In this document: positions 1 to 8,945 of the stretch, one piece after another
How the letters are laid out: each line of letters starts with the position of its first letter
Numbering within the stretch: the first letter of the stretch is position 1
Assembly: GCF_030816725.1 (NCBI RefSeq)
Contig: NZ_JAUSYG010000001.1
Coordinates: 1,674,001 to 1,738,000, forward strand
Direction of reading: 5' to 3'
Origin: Pseudarthrobacter defluvii
GTDB taxonomy: Bacteria; Actinomycetota; Actinomycetes; Actinomycetales; Micrococcaceae
DNA: 64,000 nt
Notes under the pieces: generated by a model
The model's database searches: none
Told to the model about the DNA's origin: nothing
The model's input: the letters and a program-made list of their open reading frames with translations, nothing else
Translations under genes and position numbers: made by a program

Positions 1-1034
1 ATGCCACCGGGGAGGGCGTCTTCCGCCTCCCCGCTGTTCTGCTGGGGGCCTGTAGCGCGGGTGGCCAGGCGTCCGATGTCTTCCAGCGGCAGGCGGACGG
101 TGGAAAGGGCGGGCCGGAAGTCCCGCAGGGTTTCGATGTCGTCGAAGCCGGCGATCGCGGCGTCGCGGGGGATGCGAAGCCCCTCCGCCCGGAGGGCTGC
201 TGCTGCCCCGATGGCCATCACGTCATTGACGGCGAAAATACAGAGTTTCGGTGCCGCGCTCCCTCCGGACTGGGCCGCCTTGATCCGTCCGGCCAGTTGG
301 AGCCCGGCTTCAAATCCGCCGGACCGGTTGAATCCGGTCCGCATGACGTCAGCCTCCGGCCGCCCGGCCCGCTGAAGTCCCTCCTGGAAGCCGCGCACCC
401 GGTCATCGGAGGTCAGGAGTCCCTCCGGTCCGCCCACGATAACGAAGTCGCCGTCCCACTCTGCCGCAAGTTCCGTGGCCAGCTGGCCGGCGAGCTCCTG
501 GTTGGGGACTTTCACCACGTGGTAGCCCTCCTCGGCCGAGGCGCCGACCACGGGATGTCCCACCACAGCCACCCTGCCGCCGTTCCGGCAGTACCGGTCA
601 AGTTCCGCGGCCAGTTCGGCGTTGCCGTCCTGGTCTTCGGTCCGGCAGGAGCGGGATCCGGCAATCACGATCGAGTCTGCCCGGCGCGCGGCGAAGGCCG
701 CCACCGCTTCCTTTTCCTCCGCCGGCCCGCCTCCCGTGGTGGCCAGCAGCACCATCTTGCGCTGTTCCCGGGCGGCTTCCTGAACGCCCCGCGCGATGGC
801 GGCAAAGTAAGGGTCCGCGATGTCATGGACGATCAGGCCGATCAGTCCGGAGCTGGATTTCGCCAACCCCTGGGCCTGGGCATTCGGGATGTAGCCAAGT
901 GAGTCCGCGGCCTGCCGAACGCGCTCGGCAATGTCCTTGCCGGGCTTGCGGGCCGAGCCGTTCAGTACGCGTGAGGCTGTGGCGGGGGAGACGCCGGCAA
1001 GGCGCGCCACCTCGGTAAGGGTACTTGCAGCCAC
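1..1034 (-). CDS. LacI-family transcriptional regulator (3' end cut by window edge)
   Basis: Sugar-responsive repressor that should control the divergent operon starting at 1203. Translating the minus strand from GTG 1034 gives an N-terminal LacI helix-turn-helix (TLTEVARLAGVSPATASRVL) with the hinge helix after it, then a periplasmic-binding-protein-like effector domain ending in the usual region (AGFDDIE, LSTVRLP). About 344 codons are present. The family is usually 330-345 residues, so only the tail is missing. GTG is preferred over the out-of-frame ATG at 1039 because AGGAG at 1040-1044 sits 5 nt before it and only this frame gives the HTH. Two LacI-type operators lie in the shared intergenic region. 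The effector is unknown. Confidence 0.93.
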   Translation of the reverse strand, partial: MAASTLTEVARLAGVSPATASRVLNGSARKPGKDIAERVRQAADSLGYIPNAQAQGLAKSSSGLIGLIVHDIADPYFAAIARGVQEAAREQRKMVLLATTGGGPAEEKEAVAAFAARRADSIVIAGSRSCRTEDQDGNAELAAELDRYCRNGGRVAVVGHPVVGASAEEGYHVVKVPNQELAGQLATELAAEWDGDFVIVGGPEGLLTSDDRVRGFQEGLQRAGRPEADVMRTGFNRSGGFEAGLQLAGRIKAAQSGGSAAPKLCIFAVNDVMAIGAAAALRAEGLRIPRDAAIAGFDDIETLRDFRPALSTVRLPLEDIGRLATRATGPQQNSGEAEDALPGG

Positions 1035-1099
1035 TGCATCTCCTGGTGATTGGTAGGGGCTCAAAAGCTAAGGACATTATGGCAGTCCAAACTACTTCC

Positions 1100-1113
1100 G
1101 GAAAGCGCTTGCC
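1100..1113. promoter_or_regulatory. LacI-type operator, site 1
   Basis: GGAAAGCGCTTGCC is a near-perfect palindrome centred on AGCGCT, the classic core of LacI/GalR-family operators. It lies between the divergent lacI-like gene and the Gfo/DUF993 operon. Binding by the 1034-1 regulator is inferred. Confidence 0.6.
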
Positions 1114-1146
1114 AACTGGAACCGCGCCGTGCATGATTGAAGCAGC

Positions 1147-1162
1147 GGGAACGCGCTTTCCC
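1147..1162. promoter_or_regulatory. LacI-type operator, site 2
   Basis: GGGAACGCGCTTTCCC is a palindrome with 14 of 16 positions symmetric. It lies 47 bp from site 1 and just upstream of a TACACT hexamer (1175-1180) that could be the -10 of the operon. A repressor bound here would overlap the promoter, and two sites allow looping. Confidence 0.55.
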
Positions 1163-1202
1163 GAACAGCTTCAGTACACTGCTCACTCACCGTGGAGGAC
1201 AC

Positions 1203-2372
1203 ATGGGCTTCGAAACGAAAACGATCCGCATCGCCATGAACGGCATCACCGGCCGGATGGGGTACCGCCAGCACCTGCTGCGTTCCATCCTGCCCATCCG
1301 CGACGCTGGGGGCTTCACCCTCGAAGACGGCACGCGTGTGCAGGTGGAACCCATCCTGGTGGGCCGCAACGAGGCCAAGATCCGCGAGCTGGCGGAAAAG
1401 CACAAGGTCTCTGAATGGACCACCGACCTCGATGCCGTCATCGAAGACCCCACTGTCGACGTCGTTTTTGACGCCTCCATGACCAGCTTGCGCGCCGCCA
1501 CCCTCAAGAAGGCCATGCTGGCCGGCAAGCACATCTTTACCGAGAAGCCCACGGCGGAAACGCTGGACGAGGCCATCGAGCTGGCCCGGATCGGCAAGGA
1601 GGCCGGCGTTACCGCGGGCGTCGTCCATGACAAGCTTTACCTCCCCGGCCTGGTCAAGCTCCGCCGCCTGGTGGACGAAGGCTTCTTCGGCCGCATCCTC
1701 TCCATCCGCGGTGAATTCGGCTACTGGGTCTTCGAAGGCGACATCCAGGCGGCCCAGCGCCCGTCCTGGAACTACCGCAAGGAAGACGGCGGCGGAATGA
1801 CCACCGATATGTTCTGCCACTGGAACTATGTCCTCGAAGGCATCATCGGGAAGGTCAAGAGCGTCAACGCCAAGACGGCCACCCACATCCCGGCACGCTG
1901 GGACGAAGCAGGCAAGGAATACAAGGCCACGGCGGATGACGCCTCCTACGGCATCTTCGAGCTCGAGACCCCGGGCGGCGACGAAGTCATCGGCCAGATC
2001 AACTCCTCCTGGGCCGTGCGCGTCTACCGCGACGAGCTGGTGGAATTCCAGGTGGACGGCACGCACGGCTCCGCCGTCGCCGGGCTGAACAAGTGCGTCG
2101 CCCAGCAGCGCGCCCACACCCCCAAGCCCGTATGGAACCCGGACCTGCCCGTCACCGAGTCCTTCCGCGACCAGTGGCAGGAAGTTCCCGCCAACGCCGA
2201 GCTGGACAACGGCTTCAAGCTTCAGTGGGAAGAGTTCCTCCGCGACGTAGTGGCCGGCCGCGAACACCGCTTCGGGCTGTTGTCCGCCGCACGCGGTGTG
2301 CAGCTGGCCGAACTCGGCCTGCGCTCAAACGACGAACGCCGCACCCTCGACATCCCGGAGATCACCCTCTAA
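1203..2372 (+). CDS. Gfo/Idh/MocA-family oxidoreductase
   Basis: NAD(P)-dependent sugar or sugar-acid dehydrogenase, 389 aa. The N-terminal Rossmann domain opens with IRIAMNGITGRMGYRQH, a variant dinucleotide-binding loop. The family EKP motif (EKPTAETLDEA) is near residue 112, and the C-terminal substrate domain has GGGMTTDMFCHWNYVL near residue 196, where the catalytic His is expected. ATG 1203 follows GGAGGA at 1194-1199. It is the first gene of a tightly coupled operon, its stop overlapping the next start by 1 nt. The substrate is unknown; with an aldolase-like and an isomerase-like partner it probably oxidises a cyclic polyol or sugar for catabolism. An upstream extension of the frame lacks a ribosome site. 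Confidence 0.9.
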   Translation: MGFETKTIRIAMNGITGRMGYRQHLLRSILPIRDAGGFTLEDGTRVQVEPILVGRNEAKIRELAEKHKVSEWTTDLDAVIEDPTVDVVFDASMTSLRAATLKKAMLAGKHIFTEKPTAETLDEAIELARIGKEAGVTAGVVHDKLYLPGLVKLRRLVDEGFFGRILSIRGEFGYWVFEGDIQAAQRPSWNYRKEDGGGMTTDMFCHWNYVLEGIIGKVKSVNAKTATHIPARWDEAGKEYKATADDASYGIFELETPGGDEVIGQINSSWAVRVYRDELVEFQVDGTHGSAVAGLNKCVAQQRAHTPKPVWNPDLPVTESFRDQWQEVPANAELDNGFKLQWEEFLRDVVAGREHRFGLLSAARGVQLAELGLRSNDERRTLDIPEITL

Positions 2373-3586
2373 TGACTTCCCTCATCCTTCCCTCCGAAGA
2401 CGGCGGCACCAGGGAGTACCGACTGCAGGGCGGCACCGCCTGGGCCAGGCCCACCGCCCCTTTGACGGCGCGGCGTGCCTACGCGGCGGCGCACGTCATT
2501 CCCGAAGTCCTCGCCGACAACACACCCGGCGCCCCCGCCCGGCTCGACTGGGACGCCACCATGGCATACCGGCACGAACTGTGGTCATACGGCCTGGGCG
2601 TCGCCGATGCCATGGACACCGCCCAGCGCGGCATGGGCCTGGACTGGGCAGCCACCCAGCAGCTCATCAAGCGCACCGGCGTGGAAGCCGCCTCGGTGGT
2701 GGCAGCCAACAACCCTGCCACCGCGGGCAAGTCCGTCCGCGACCTCGTGTCCTGCGGCGCCGGCACCGACCAGCTGGACATCGATTCCCTGCCCGCCGGC
2801 GAAGCCGGACTGAAGGCCGTCCTCGAGGCGTACCGCGAGCAGATCGCGGTCATCACGGAGGCCGGGCCCAAGGTCATCATCATGGCCTCCCGCGCCCTGG
2901 CCAAGGCCGCCACCGGGCCGGAGGACTACCTGAAGGTCTACTCCACCCTGCTGCAGGAAGTGGACCAGCCGGTCATCCTGCACTGGCTGGGCACCATGTT
3001 CGATCCCGCCCTTGCCGGCTACTGGGGCTCTGACGACGTCGCTACCGCCACCCAGACCTTCCTCGGCCTGATCAGGGACAACGCGGCCAAGGTGGACGGC
3101 GTCAAGGTCTCCCTCCTGGATGCCAGCCACGAAGTGGCCCTGCGCGCAGCCCTGCCCGAAGGTGTCCGCCTCTACACCGGCGACGACTTCAACTACCCGG
3201 AACTGATCGACGGCGACGGCACCCACCACTCGGACGCCCTGCTGGGCATCTTCGCGGCCATCTACCCGGCCGCGTCTGTGGCACTGCAGCACTACGAGGC
3301 CGGAAACACCGCCAAAGCCCGCGAAATCCTGGACTCCACCCGCGAACTGGGCAAACACATTTTCAGTGCCCCCACGTTCTACTACAAAACCGGAATCGCG
3401 TTCATGTCCTGGCTCAACGGCAAGCAGCCGGGCTTCCAGATGGTGGGCGGGCTGCACTCGGGACGCTCGGTATGCCACCTGTCCAGGACGTTCGAGTTGG
3501 CGGACCAGGCCGGCCTCCTCAGGGACCCTGCCCTCGCAGCGTTCCGGATGTCCGATTACCTGCGGATCAACGGGGTGGGGGCATGA
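2372..3586 (+). CDS. DUF993 / dihydrodipicolinate synthase-like protein
   Basis: Predicted class I aldolase/lyase-type (beta/alpha)8 protein of 404 aa matching the DUF993 family, which is usually named dihydrodipicolinate synthase family. Visible segments include a D-W-D-A-T-M-A-Y-R-H-E-L-W entry motif, an IIMASRALAKAA strand, HWLGTMFDP, and DGVKVSLLD, whose Lys is the candidate Schiff-base residue. No biochemical function is known to me for the family. The start overlaps the dehydrogenase stop (TAATG) and the end overlaps the next start (ATGA), so the three proteins are translationally coupled and probably catalyse successive steps. Retro-aldol cleavage of an oxidised sugar is the simplest guess, but it is inference only. 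Confidence 0.85.
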   Translation: MTSLILPSEDGGTREYRLQGGTAWARPTAPLTARRAYAAAHVIPEVLADNTPGAPARLDWDATMAYRHELWSYGLGVADAMDTAQRGMGLDWAATQQLIKRTGVEAASVVAANNPATAGKSVRDLVSCGAGTDQLDIDSLPAGEAGLKAVLEAYREQIAVITEAGPKVIIMASRALAKAATGPEDYLKVYSTLLQEVDQPVILHWLGTMFDPALAGYWGSDDVATATQTFLGLIRDNAAKVDGVKVSLLDASHEVALRAALPEGVRLYTGDDFNYPELIDGDGTHHSDALLGIFAAIYPAASVALQHYEAGNTAKAREILDSTRELGKHIFSAPTFYYKTGIAFMSWLNGKQPGFQMVGGLHSGRSVCHLSRTFELADQAGLLRDPALAAFRMSDYLRINGVGA

Positions 3587-4422
3587 GCGACTACTCCCGC
3601 CTTTCGATCAACAGCGCCACCACCAAGAAGTGGACACTCGCGCAGGTCGTTGAGGGGTGCGTCAATGCCGGAATTCCTGCCATCGGCCCCTGGCGGGACC
3701 GGGTGGAGGAAGCAGGCCTGGACAAGGCCGCACGCCTGATCAAGGACGCAGGGCTCCGTGTCTCCTCCCTGTGCCGGGGCGGTTTCCTGACCGCCGCGGA
3801 CGCCGAGGGCCAGGCAGCCGCGCTTGCCGACAACCGTGCCGCCATCCTCGAGGCCGTGGCCCTGGACACCAGGGAGCTGTTCCTGGTGGTCGGCGGCCTG
3901 GCGCCGGGGGAGAAGGATGTTGTGGCAGCGCGCCAGCGCGTGGCTGACCGGCTGGCAGACCTGGTCCCGTTCGCCCAGGAGCACGGCATCCGTCTGGTCC
4001 TGGAACCACTGCATCCGATGTACGCAGCGGACCGTGCCCTGATCTCCACGCTGGGGCAGGCCCTGGACCTCGCGGCGCCCTTCGACGCCTCCATCGTGGG
4101 GGTCGCCGTCGACACTTTCCATGTCTGGTGGGACCCGGAGTTGAAGGCCCAGATTGAACGTGCCGGACGGGAAAACCGGATCGCGTCCTACCAGGTGTGC
4201 GACTTCAACATGCCTATCGCCGCCGATCCGCTGCTCTCCCGCGGGTACATGGGCGACGGCGTGGTGGACTTTGCGACGATCGGCACCTGGGTGCGCGACG
4301 CCGGGTACACCGGCGACATCGAGGTGGAGATTTTCAATCAGGAGATTTGGGACATGGACGGCAACACCGTCCTGGCCACGGTCAAGGAGCGGTACGCGGA
4401 GCTTGTCCTGCCGTACGCCTGA
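3583..4422 (+). CDS. Sugar phosphate isomerase/epimerase (xylose isomerase-like TIM barrel)
   Basis: 279-aa TIM-barrel protein of the IolE/IolI/xylose-isomerase-like superfamily. Metal-ligand stretches are visible: LVLEPLHPM (Glu, His), VAVDTFHVWWDPEL (Asp, His) and EVEIFNQEIW (Glu near the C-terminus). ATG overlaps the DUF993 stop by 4 nt. It is last in the LacI-controlled operon and is followed directly by two terminator hairpins. In related clusters such proteins epimerise, isomerise or dehydrate keto-sugars made by a Gfo/Idh dehydrogenase. The exact reaction cannot be told from sequence. Confidence 0.87.
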   Translation: MSDYSRLSINSATTKKWTLAQVVEGCVNAGIPAIGPWRDRVEEAGLDKAARLIKDAGLRVSSLCRGGFLTAADAEGQAAALADNRAAILEAVALDTRELFLVVGGLAPGEKDVVAARQRVADRLADLVPFAQEHGIRLVLEPLHPMYAADRALISTLGQALDLAAPFDASIVGVAVDTFHVWWDPELKAQIERAGRENRIASYQVCDFNMPIAADPLLSRGYMGDGVVDFATIGTWVRDAGYTGDIEVEIFNQEIWDMDGNTVLATVKERYAELVLPYA

Positions 4423-4435
4423 CCTGATGCAAGAC

Positions 4436-4470
4436 CGCGGGCTCCTGCTACGTCACGGCAGGAGCCCGCG
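4436..4470. terminator. Hairpin terminator, convergent genes
   Basis: 13-bp perfect stem (CGCGGGCTCCTGC, 4436-4448, with 4458-4470) and 9-nt loop, 13 nt after the isomerase stop. There is no T-tract, as is common in high-GC actinobacteria. Confidence 0.7.
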
Positions 4471-4479
4471 CTTCACGTG

Positions 4480-4526
4480 AAAGGACCCGGACCATCGGTG
4501 GTTTCCACTGTTGGTCCGGGTCCTTT
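4480..4526. terminator. Bidirectional intrinsic terminator
   Basis: 15-bp perfect stem AAAGGACCCGGACCA (4480-4494) with 4512-4526, followed by CTTTTT-like sequence on the plus strand. It sits between the convergent isomerase and xylB and can stop transcription both ways. Confidence 0.85.
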
Positions 4527-4552
4527 TTCCTGCCCCGTTGCTCGTTGCTGAC

Positions 4553-5971
4553 CTAGGCGTACAACGAGGCGAACCTGCGGTACCGGGCCAGCACGCCGGC
4601 GTCGTCCTTGCCCCGCGGAAGGTCGACGGCGGCTGCCGCCCATTCCGGAAACCGTCCGGTGAGCGCCGCGGCGGCCTGGCGCGCGGCGCCGTCCGCAACA
4701 TACTCGCCCGGCGCCGGGACTGTGACGGCGGATCCCAGCAGGCTCGCAGCAACTTCCTGGACGGCGGCAGACTGTGCACCGCCGCCGACGAGGATGATCC
4801 GTTGCGCCTGCACGCCTTGGGCCTGCAGGGCCGCCAGACCGTCAGCGAGGGAGCAGACCACGCCTTCGACGGCGGCGCGCGCCAGGTTGGCCGGCGTGTA
4901 GTTGGCCCGGGTGATGCCATGCAGGGAACCGGTGGCGTCCGGCAGGTTGGGCGTCCGCTCCCCGTCAAAGTAGGGGACCAGGGTGAGGCCTCCCGCGCCG
5001 GGTCCGGCTGACAGTGCCAGCCGGTTGAACTCCGGCAGGTCCACCTCCAGCAGGGCGGCCGTGGCATCGAAGATGCGGGTGGCGTTCAGGGTGCACACGA
5101 GCGGCAGGTAGTGGCCCGCCGCGTCTGCGAACCCTGCCACCAGACCCGAGGCGTCTGCCGCCGGCGTATTGGACACTGCGAACACGGTGCCGGACGTGCC
5201 CAGCGACATCACCACGTCGCCCAGCACGGCCCCGGCGCCCAGCGCGGCGGCCGCATTGTCCCCGGCGCCTGCGGCCAGAAGGCTGCCGGCCGGCGTCCTG
5301 CCCGCCGCTTCCAACGGCCCAAGGACCTTGGGAAGGACCGGCACGTGCCCAAGGGCTGCGGACAGGACGTCCGGAAGGTACTTGCCCTCCGCCGTCGAGT
5401 AGTAGCCGGTGCCCGACGCGTCGGAGCGGTCAGTGGCCAAAGCCGCCAAGCCTTCTTCTCCGCTGCCGGGCCCGTAGCCTGCCAGCCGCCAGGTGAGCCA
5501 GTCGTGCGGCAGGCAGACGGCGGCCACTTTCGCGGCGTTTTCCGGCTCGTGGGCTGTCAGCCAGCGCAGCTTGGTCACCGTCAGGGACGCTACGGGAACG
5601 GTTCCTGTGGCTGTCGCCCAGTACTGCGCGCCGGCGGCGGGATCGCCGCCGCCGGCACCCTCGATGAGCTCCAAGGCCGCGCCGGCGCTGCGGGTGTCGT
5701 TCCACAGCAGCGCCGGACGGATCACCGCACCGTCGCTGTCCAGGCAGACCATGCCGTGCTGCTGGCCACCCACGGAGACGGCGCTGACGTCATCCAGGCC
5801 CCCGGCGTCCGCCACGGCTTTCTGCAGCGCCGTCCACCAGTGGTCCGGGTGGACCTCACTGCCCTCAGGGTGGGCGGCCCGTCCCTGGCGGACCAGCGCT
5901 CCGGTGTCGGCGTCGCGGATGACTACCTTGCAGGACTGGGTGGAGCTGTCGACTCCGGCTACGAGCGGCAT
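4553..5971 (-). CDS. xylB: Xylulokinase
   Basis: FGGY-family kinase, 472 aa, phosphorylating D-xylulose to xylulose 5-phosphate after XylA. The N-terminal ATPase domain starts [15 protein letters not shown]. The substrate loop [11 protein letters not shown] is typical of xylulokinases, and the C-terminal domain has [14 protein letters not shown] and [14 protein letters not shown] for adenine and phosphate binding. It lies 81 nt downstream of xylA on the same strand with a strong hairpin in the gap (6002-6039), so it is presumably the second gene of an xylAB operon controlled by the divergent ROK repressor. The length is normal for the family. Confidence 0.95.
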   Translation of the reverse strand: MPLVAGVDSSTQSCKVVIRDADTGALVRQGRAAHPEGSEVHPDHWWTALQKAVADAGGLDDVSAVSVGGQQHGMVCLDSDGAVIRPALLWNDTRSAGAALELIEGAGGGDPAAGAQYWATATGTVPVASLTVTKLRWLTAHEPENAAKVAAVCLPHDWLTWRLAGYGPGSGEEGLAALATDRSDASGTGYYSTAEGKYLPDVLSAALGHVPVLPKVLGPLEAAGRTPAGSLLAAGAGDNAAAALGAGAVLGDVVMSLGTSGTVFAVSNTPAADASGLVAGFADAAGHYLPLVCTLNATRIFDATAALLEVDLPEFNRLALSAGPGAGGLTLVPYFDGERTPNLPDATGSLHGITRANYTPANLARAAVEGVVCSLADGLAALQAQGVQAQRIILVGGGAQSAAVQEVAASLLGSAVTVPAPGEYVADGAARQAAAALTGRFPEWAAAAVDLPRGKDDAGVLARYRRFASLYA

Positions 5972-6001
5972 GGGGTTCTCTTCTATGTGCAGGAATGGAA
6001 A

Positions 6002-6039
6002 CGCTGCGGGGCCTGGAACATCTCCCAGGCCCCGCAGCG
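6002..6039 (-). other. Intercistronic hairpin between xylA and xylB
   Basis: 15-bp perfect stem (CGCTGCGGGGCCTGG, 6002-6016, with 6025-6039), 8-nt loop, only 14 nt after the xylA stop and about 30 nt before xylB. It lacks a convincing T-tract in the operon direction, so it may be a partial terminator or an mRNA-stabilising end that lowers xylB relative to xylA. Confidence 0.6.
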
Positions 6040-6052
6040 GGGTAGTGGATGG

Positions 6053-7240
6053 CTAGTGGGCACCCAGGAGGTGTTCGATGGCGAGCTGGTTGAGACGGAC
6101 GAACGCGAAGGAGCGCTCCGCTGCCTTGTCGGCGTTGAAGTCCTCAAACGCGGCAGCATCCGCCAGCAGGTCCGCGGTGGTCTCACCGGCGGCGAGGGTG
6201 GTTTCGCCGAGCTCGAAGACGCCAGAGGTGGTGAGGGCTTCCTGCACCTGCGGGTCTGCGCGGAAGGCCAGCGCCCGCTCCTTCAGGAGCAGGTACATGG
6301 CCATGTTGGACTTGGCGGACTCCCACACGCCGTCGTAGCCGTCGGTGCGGGAGGGCTTGTAGTCGAAGTGCCGCGGGCCGTCGTACTTCGGGCCGCCGCC
6401 CGGGAAGCCGTTCTCCAGCAGGTCTACGGTGAAGAAGGCACTGGTGAGGTCGCCGTGGCCGAAGACCAGGTCCTGGTCGTACTTGATGCCGCGCTGGCCG
6501 TTGAGGTCGATGTGGAAGAGCTTGCCGGCCCACAGCGCCTGGGCGATGCCGTGGGTGAAGTTCAGCCCTGCCATCTGCTCGTGCCCGGTCTCGGGGTTCA
6601 GGCCAACGATGTCGCCGTGTTCCAGCTGGGCGATGAAGGCCAGGCCGTGGCCGACGGTGGGCAGGAAGATGTCGCCGCGGGGTTCGTTCGGCTTGGGCTC
6701 GAGGGCGATGCGGAGGTTGTAGCCCTTCTCCTTGATGTAGCCGGCGGCGGTGTCCACGCCCTCCTTCATGCGGTCCAGGGCGGCGGCGAGGTCCTTGGAG
6801 CCGTCGTACTCGCTGCCTTCGCGGCCGCCCCACATGACGAAGGTCTCGGCGCCGAGTTCGGCGGCGAGGTCGATGTTGCGAAGCACCTTGGACAGCGCGA
6901 ACCGGCGGACCGAGCGGTCGTTTGAGGTGAAGCCGCCATCCTTGAACACGGGGTGGCTGAAGAGGTTGGTGGTCACCATCGGAACCTTCAGGCCGGTTTC
7001 AGCCAGGGCTGCACGGAAGTTCTTCAGGATGAGGTCCCGCTCGGAGGCGGAGGCGTCGAAAGGGACCAGGTCATTGTCGTGGAAGGTGATGCCGTAGGCG
7101 CCGAGCTCGGCCAGCCGGTGGACGGCTTCCACGGGGTCAAGCGCAGAGCGGGTGGCGACGCCGAACGGGTCGGCGCCGGTCCAGCCAACGGTCCAGAGGC
7201 CAAAAGTGAATTTGTCGGCGGGGGTAGGTGTGGGGGTCAT
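6053..7240 (-). CDS. xylA: Xylose isomerase
   Basis: Converts D-xylose to D-xylulose in the cytoplasm; 395 aa, the normal length for the actinobacterial short-type enzyme. Visible signatures are [17 protein letters not shown] at the N-terminus, [13 protein letters not shown] with the catalytic His, the [10 protein letters not shown] metal-site segment, and [23 protein letters not shown] with further metal ligands. ATG 7240 ([10 protein letters not shown]) is preferred over the in-frame ATG 90 nt upstream, because the extension would cross the operator and promoter. First gene of the xylAB operon, divergent from xylR. Confidence 0.97.
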   Translation of the reverse strand: MTPTPTPADKFTFGLWTVGWTGADPFGVATRSALDPVEAVHRLAELGAYGITFHDNDLVPFDASASERDLILKNFRAALAETGLKVPMVTTNLFSHPVFKDGGFTSNDRSVRRFALSKVLRNIDLAAELGAETFVMWGGREGSEYDGSKDLAAALDRMKEGVDTAAGYIKEKGYNLRIALEPKPNEPRGDIFLPTVGHGLAFIAQLEHGDIVGLNPETGHEQMAGLNFTHGIAQALWAGKLFHIDLNGQRGIKYDQDLVFGHGDLTSAFFTVDLLENGFPGGGPKYDGPRHFDYKPSRTDGYDGVWESAKSNMAMYLLLKERALAFRADPQVQEALTTSGVFELGETTLAAGETTADLLADAAAFEDFNADKAAERSFAFVRLNQLAIEHLLGAH

Positions 7241-7285
7241 GTTGATGCGTCCTTGCGATCGGGGCTCCGCGGGATTGCGAAGCAT

Positions 7286-7304
7286 TAGTTCATTGCCTGA
7301 ACTA
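7286..7304. promoter_or_regulatory. XylR operator in the xylA-xylR intergenic region
   Basis: Perfect 7-bp inverted repeat TAGTTCA-TTGCC-TGAACTA. Its layout (TTAGTT-type arms around a short GC-containing spacer) matches known ROK-family XylR operators such as the Bacillus one. It lies 46 nt before the xylA start and about 90 nt before xylR, so it could control both. Confidence 0.75.
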
Positions 7305-7390
7305 TATGAGGGGACGTAGGGTGGGGTCAATAGTCCGGCTTGCGACAGCCGGAAAAAATTGGCGGAGCGTTAAACCCGAGGAGCTTTGTG

Positions 7391-8617
7391 ATGGTGATGC
7401 CGGCGCCTGCAGCGGCGGGACCCGGAGGCGCAGCCCCCGGAAGCGTGGGGGATGTCCGGCGCAGCAACCTTGCACTGGTCCTGGGCGCCATCGCGGAATT
7501 CCCGGCCGGCACGTGTCCCAGCCGCGCCCAGCTGGCAGGCGCCACCGGACTGACCAAAGCGTCGGTGTCCAGCCTGGTTCTGGACCTCCTGGACGCCGGG
7601 ATCATCCGTGAAATAGGGCTGAACCCGCAAGGGCGGGGCCGGCCCGGCGTCGGGCTGGAGCTCAACCCCGGTCGTGCTGTCATGGGAATGGAGATCAACG
7701 TCGACTACATCTCGGCGGCGGTGGTTGACCTGGCCGGGAACGTCCTCATCCGTGAAGTCAAGGAGCGGGACAACCGGAACAGCGCTGACGCTCCGGTGCT
7801 GGCGGCGCTCGCGGTCCTGGCCGCCCGCGTCCGAAGCACTGCGGGGGAGGACGGGGTTGAGGTCCTTGGCGGAGGGCTGGCCGTGCCTGGACTCGTTGAT
7901 CCTGCTGCGGCGCGGGTGCTTACCGCCCCCAACCTTGGCTGGGTTGATGTGGACCTTGACCTTGATGCTTTGTTGCCCGAGGCTCCCCTGGGCGTGGCGC
8001 TCTTCAACGAGGCCAATGCGGCAGCCCTGGCGGAACTGCGGCACCGTCCCGACAGTGCCTCCGACTTTCTGTTTGTCTCGGGCGAGGTGGGCGTCGGTGG
8101 CGGGATCGTCATCGGCTCCGAGCTGTTCACTGGGCCGGAAGGTCATGCCGGCGAAGTGGGACACGTCGTGGTGGACCCGGACGGCGGCCGCTGTTCCTGC
8201 GGGGGGACCGGCTGCCTGGAGACCGTCGCCGGCCAGGACGCCATCTTCGCCGCTGCCGGCGTGGCCCAGGAGGCTGCGTCCCGTTCCGCCAGCATGTCCG
8301 TTCTCCTGCAGGCGCTGAAGGCCGGAGACCCCAAGGCCGTCTCCGCCGTCGAACGGGCCGGCCGCTGCCTTGGCATAGCGCTCGCGTCAACGGCGCGGGT
8401 GGTCAATATCCACTCGGTGGTCCTTGGCGGGCACTTCGCCGTCCTGGAGGCCTGGCTGCGCAAACCATTGCTGGAAAGCCTGCAGAAATACGCGCCCGGC
8501 AAGTACGTGGCTGAACAGGTTGCAGTGTCCGCCGTGGGCGAATCCGGAGCCCTGCTGGGCGCCGCCGGCAGCGTCATCCGGTCCCTTGTGGAGGCGCCGC
8601 ACCGGCTGCACGCGTAG
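7391..8617 (+). CDS. xylR: ROK-family xylose repressor
   Basis: 408-aa repressor. An N-terminal winged helix (NLALVLGAIAEFPAGTCPSRAQLAGATGLTKASVSSLVLDLLDAGII) is followed by a ROK sugar-binding domain with the zinc signature GHVVVDPDGGRCSCGGTGCLET and an ATPase-like GGGIVIG loop. ATG 7391 follows GAGGAG at 7378-7383; the longer frame from 7340 lacks a ribosome site. The divergent position next to xylAB and the palindrome at 7286-7304 argue for xylose-responsive repression. Being ROK, it would release DNA on binding xylose. Confidence 0.92.
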   Translation: MVMPAPAAAGPGGAAPGSVGDVRRSNLALVLGAIAEFPAGTCPSRAQLAGATGLTKASVSSLVLDLLDAGIIREIGLNPQGRGRPGVGLELNPGRAVMGMEINVDYISAAVVDLAGNVLIREVKERDNRNSADAPVLAALAVLAARVRSTAGEDGVEVLGGGLAVPGLVDPAAARVLTAPNLGWVDVDLDLDALLPEAPLGVALFNEANAAALAELRHRPDSASDFLFVSGEVGVGGGIVIGSELFTGPEGHAGEVGHVVVDPDGGRCSCGGTGCLETVAGQDAIFAAAGVAQEAASRSASMSVLLQALKAGDPKAVSAVERAGRCLGIALASTARVVNIHSVVLGGHFAVLEAWLRKPLLESLQKYAPGKYVAEQVAVSAVGESGALLGAAGSVIRSLVEAPHRLHA

Positions 8618-8628
8618 CTGGAACGAAC

Positions 8629-8656
8629 AACGCCCCGGTCTGAAGACCGGGGCGTT
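8629..8656. terminator. Bidirectional terminator
   Basis: Perfect 13-bp stem AACGCCCCGGTCT (8629-8641) with 8644-8656 and a 2-nt loop. It serves xylR on the plus strand and tRNA-Arg on the minus strand. Confidence 0.8.
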
Positions 8657-8664
8657 GCACAGGG

Positions 8665-8737
8665 TGCCCCAGGAGGGAATCGAACCCCCGACCGGCGGAT
8701 TAGAAGGCCGCTGCTCTATCCCCTGAGCTACTGAGGC
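8665..8737 (-). tRNA. tRNA-Arg (TCT)
   Basis: 73-nt cloverleaf on the minus strand: acceptor GCCTCAG pairs with CTGGGGC (one G-T pair), D-loop AGCTCAGGGGATAGAGC, anticodon loop CTTCTAA giving TCT for AGA codons, T-loop GTTCGATTC. The 3' CCA is not encoded (discriminator A at 8665). Confidence 0.95.
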
Positions 8738-8945
8738 GTCGGCTTCCGGCCATCAGGCCAGCGCCTCCAAAAGTTTACCTTGCCCGGGGTACCGGCGGTC
8801 GCATCCGGCCGGCACCCTTCCTCCACACGTGTCGGATTGGCGCTTGTTGTCCACATAGGACGATCCCTGCCTGCTGCCAGGCCTTATCCGGGCGCGATGC
8901 TGGTCGTGCCTGCTAAAGGCGCCACCTTCCAGACAGGACGTAGAC

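Noticed and set aside
5111..6925. 604-codon plus-strand frame over xylA and xylB
   Set aside because: Antisense shadow; xylA and xylB on the minus strand show clear catalytic motifs.
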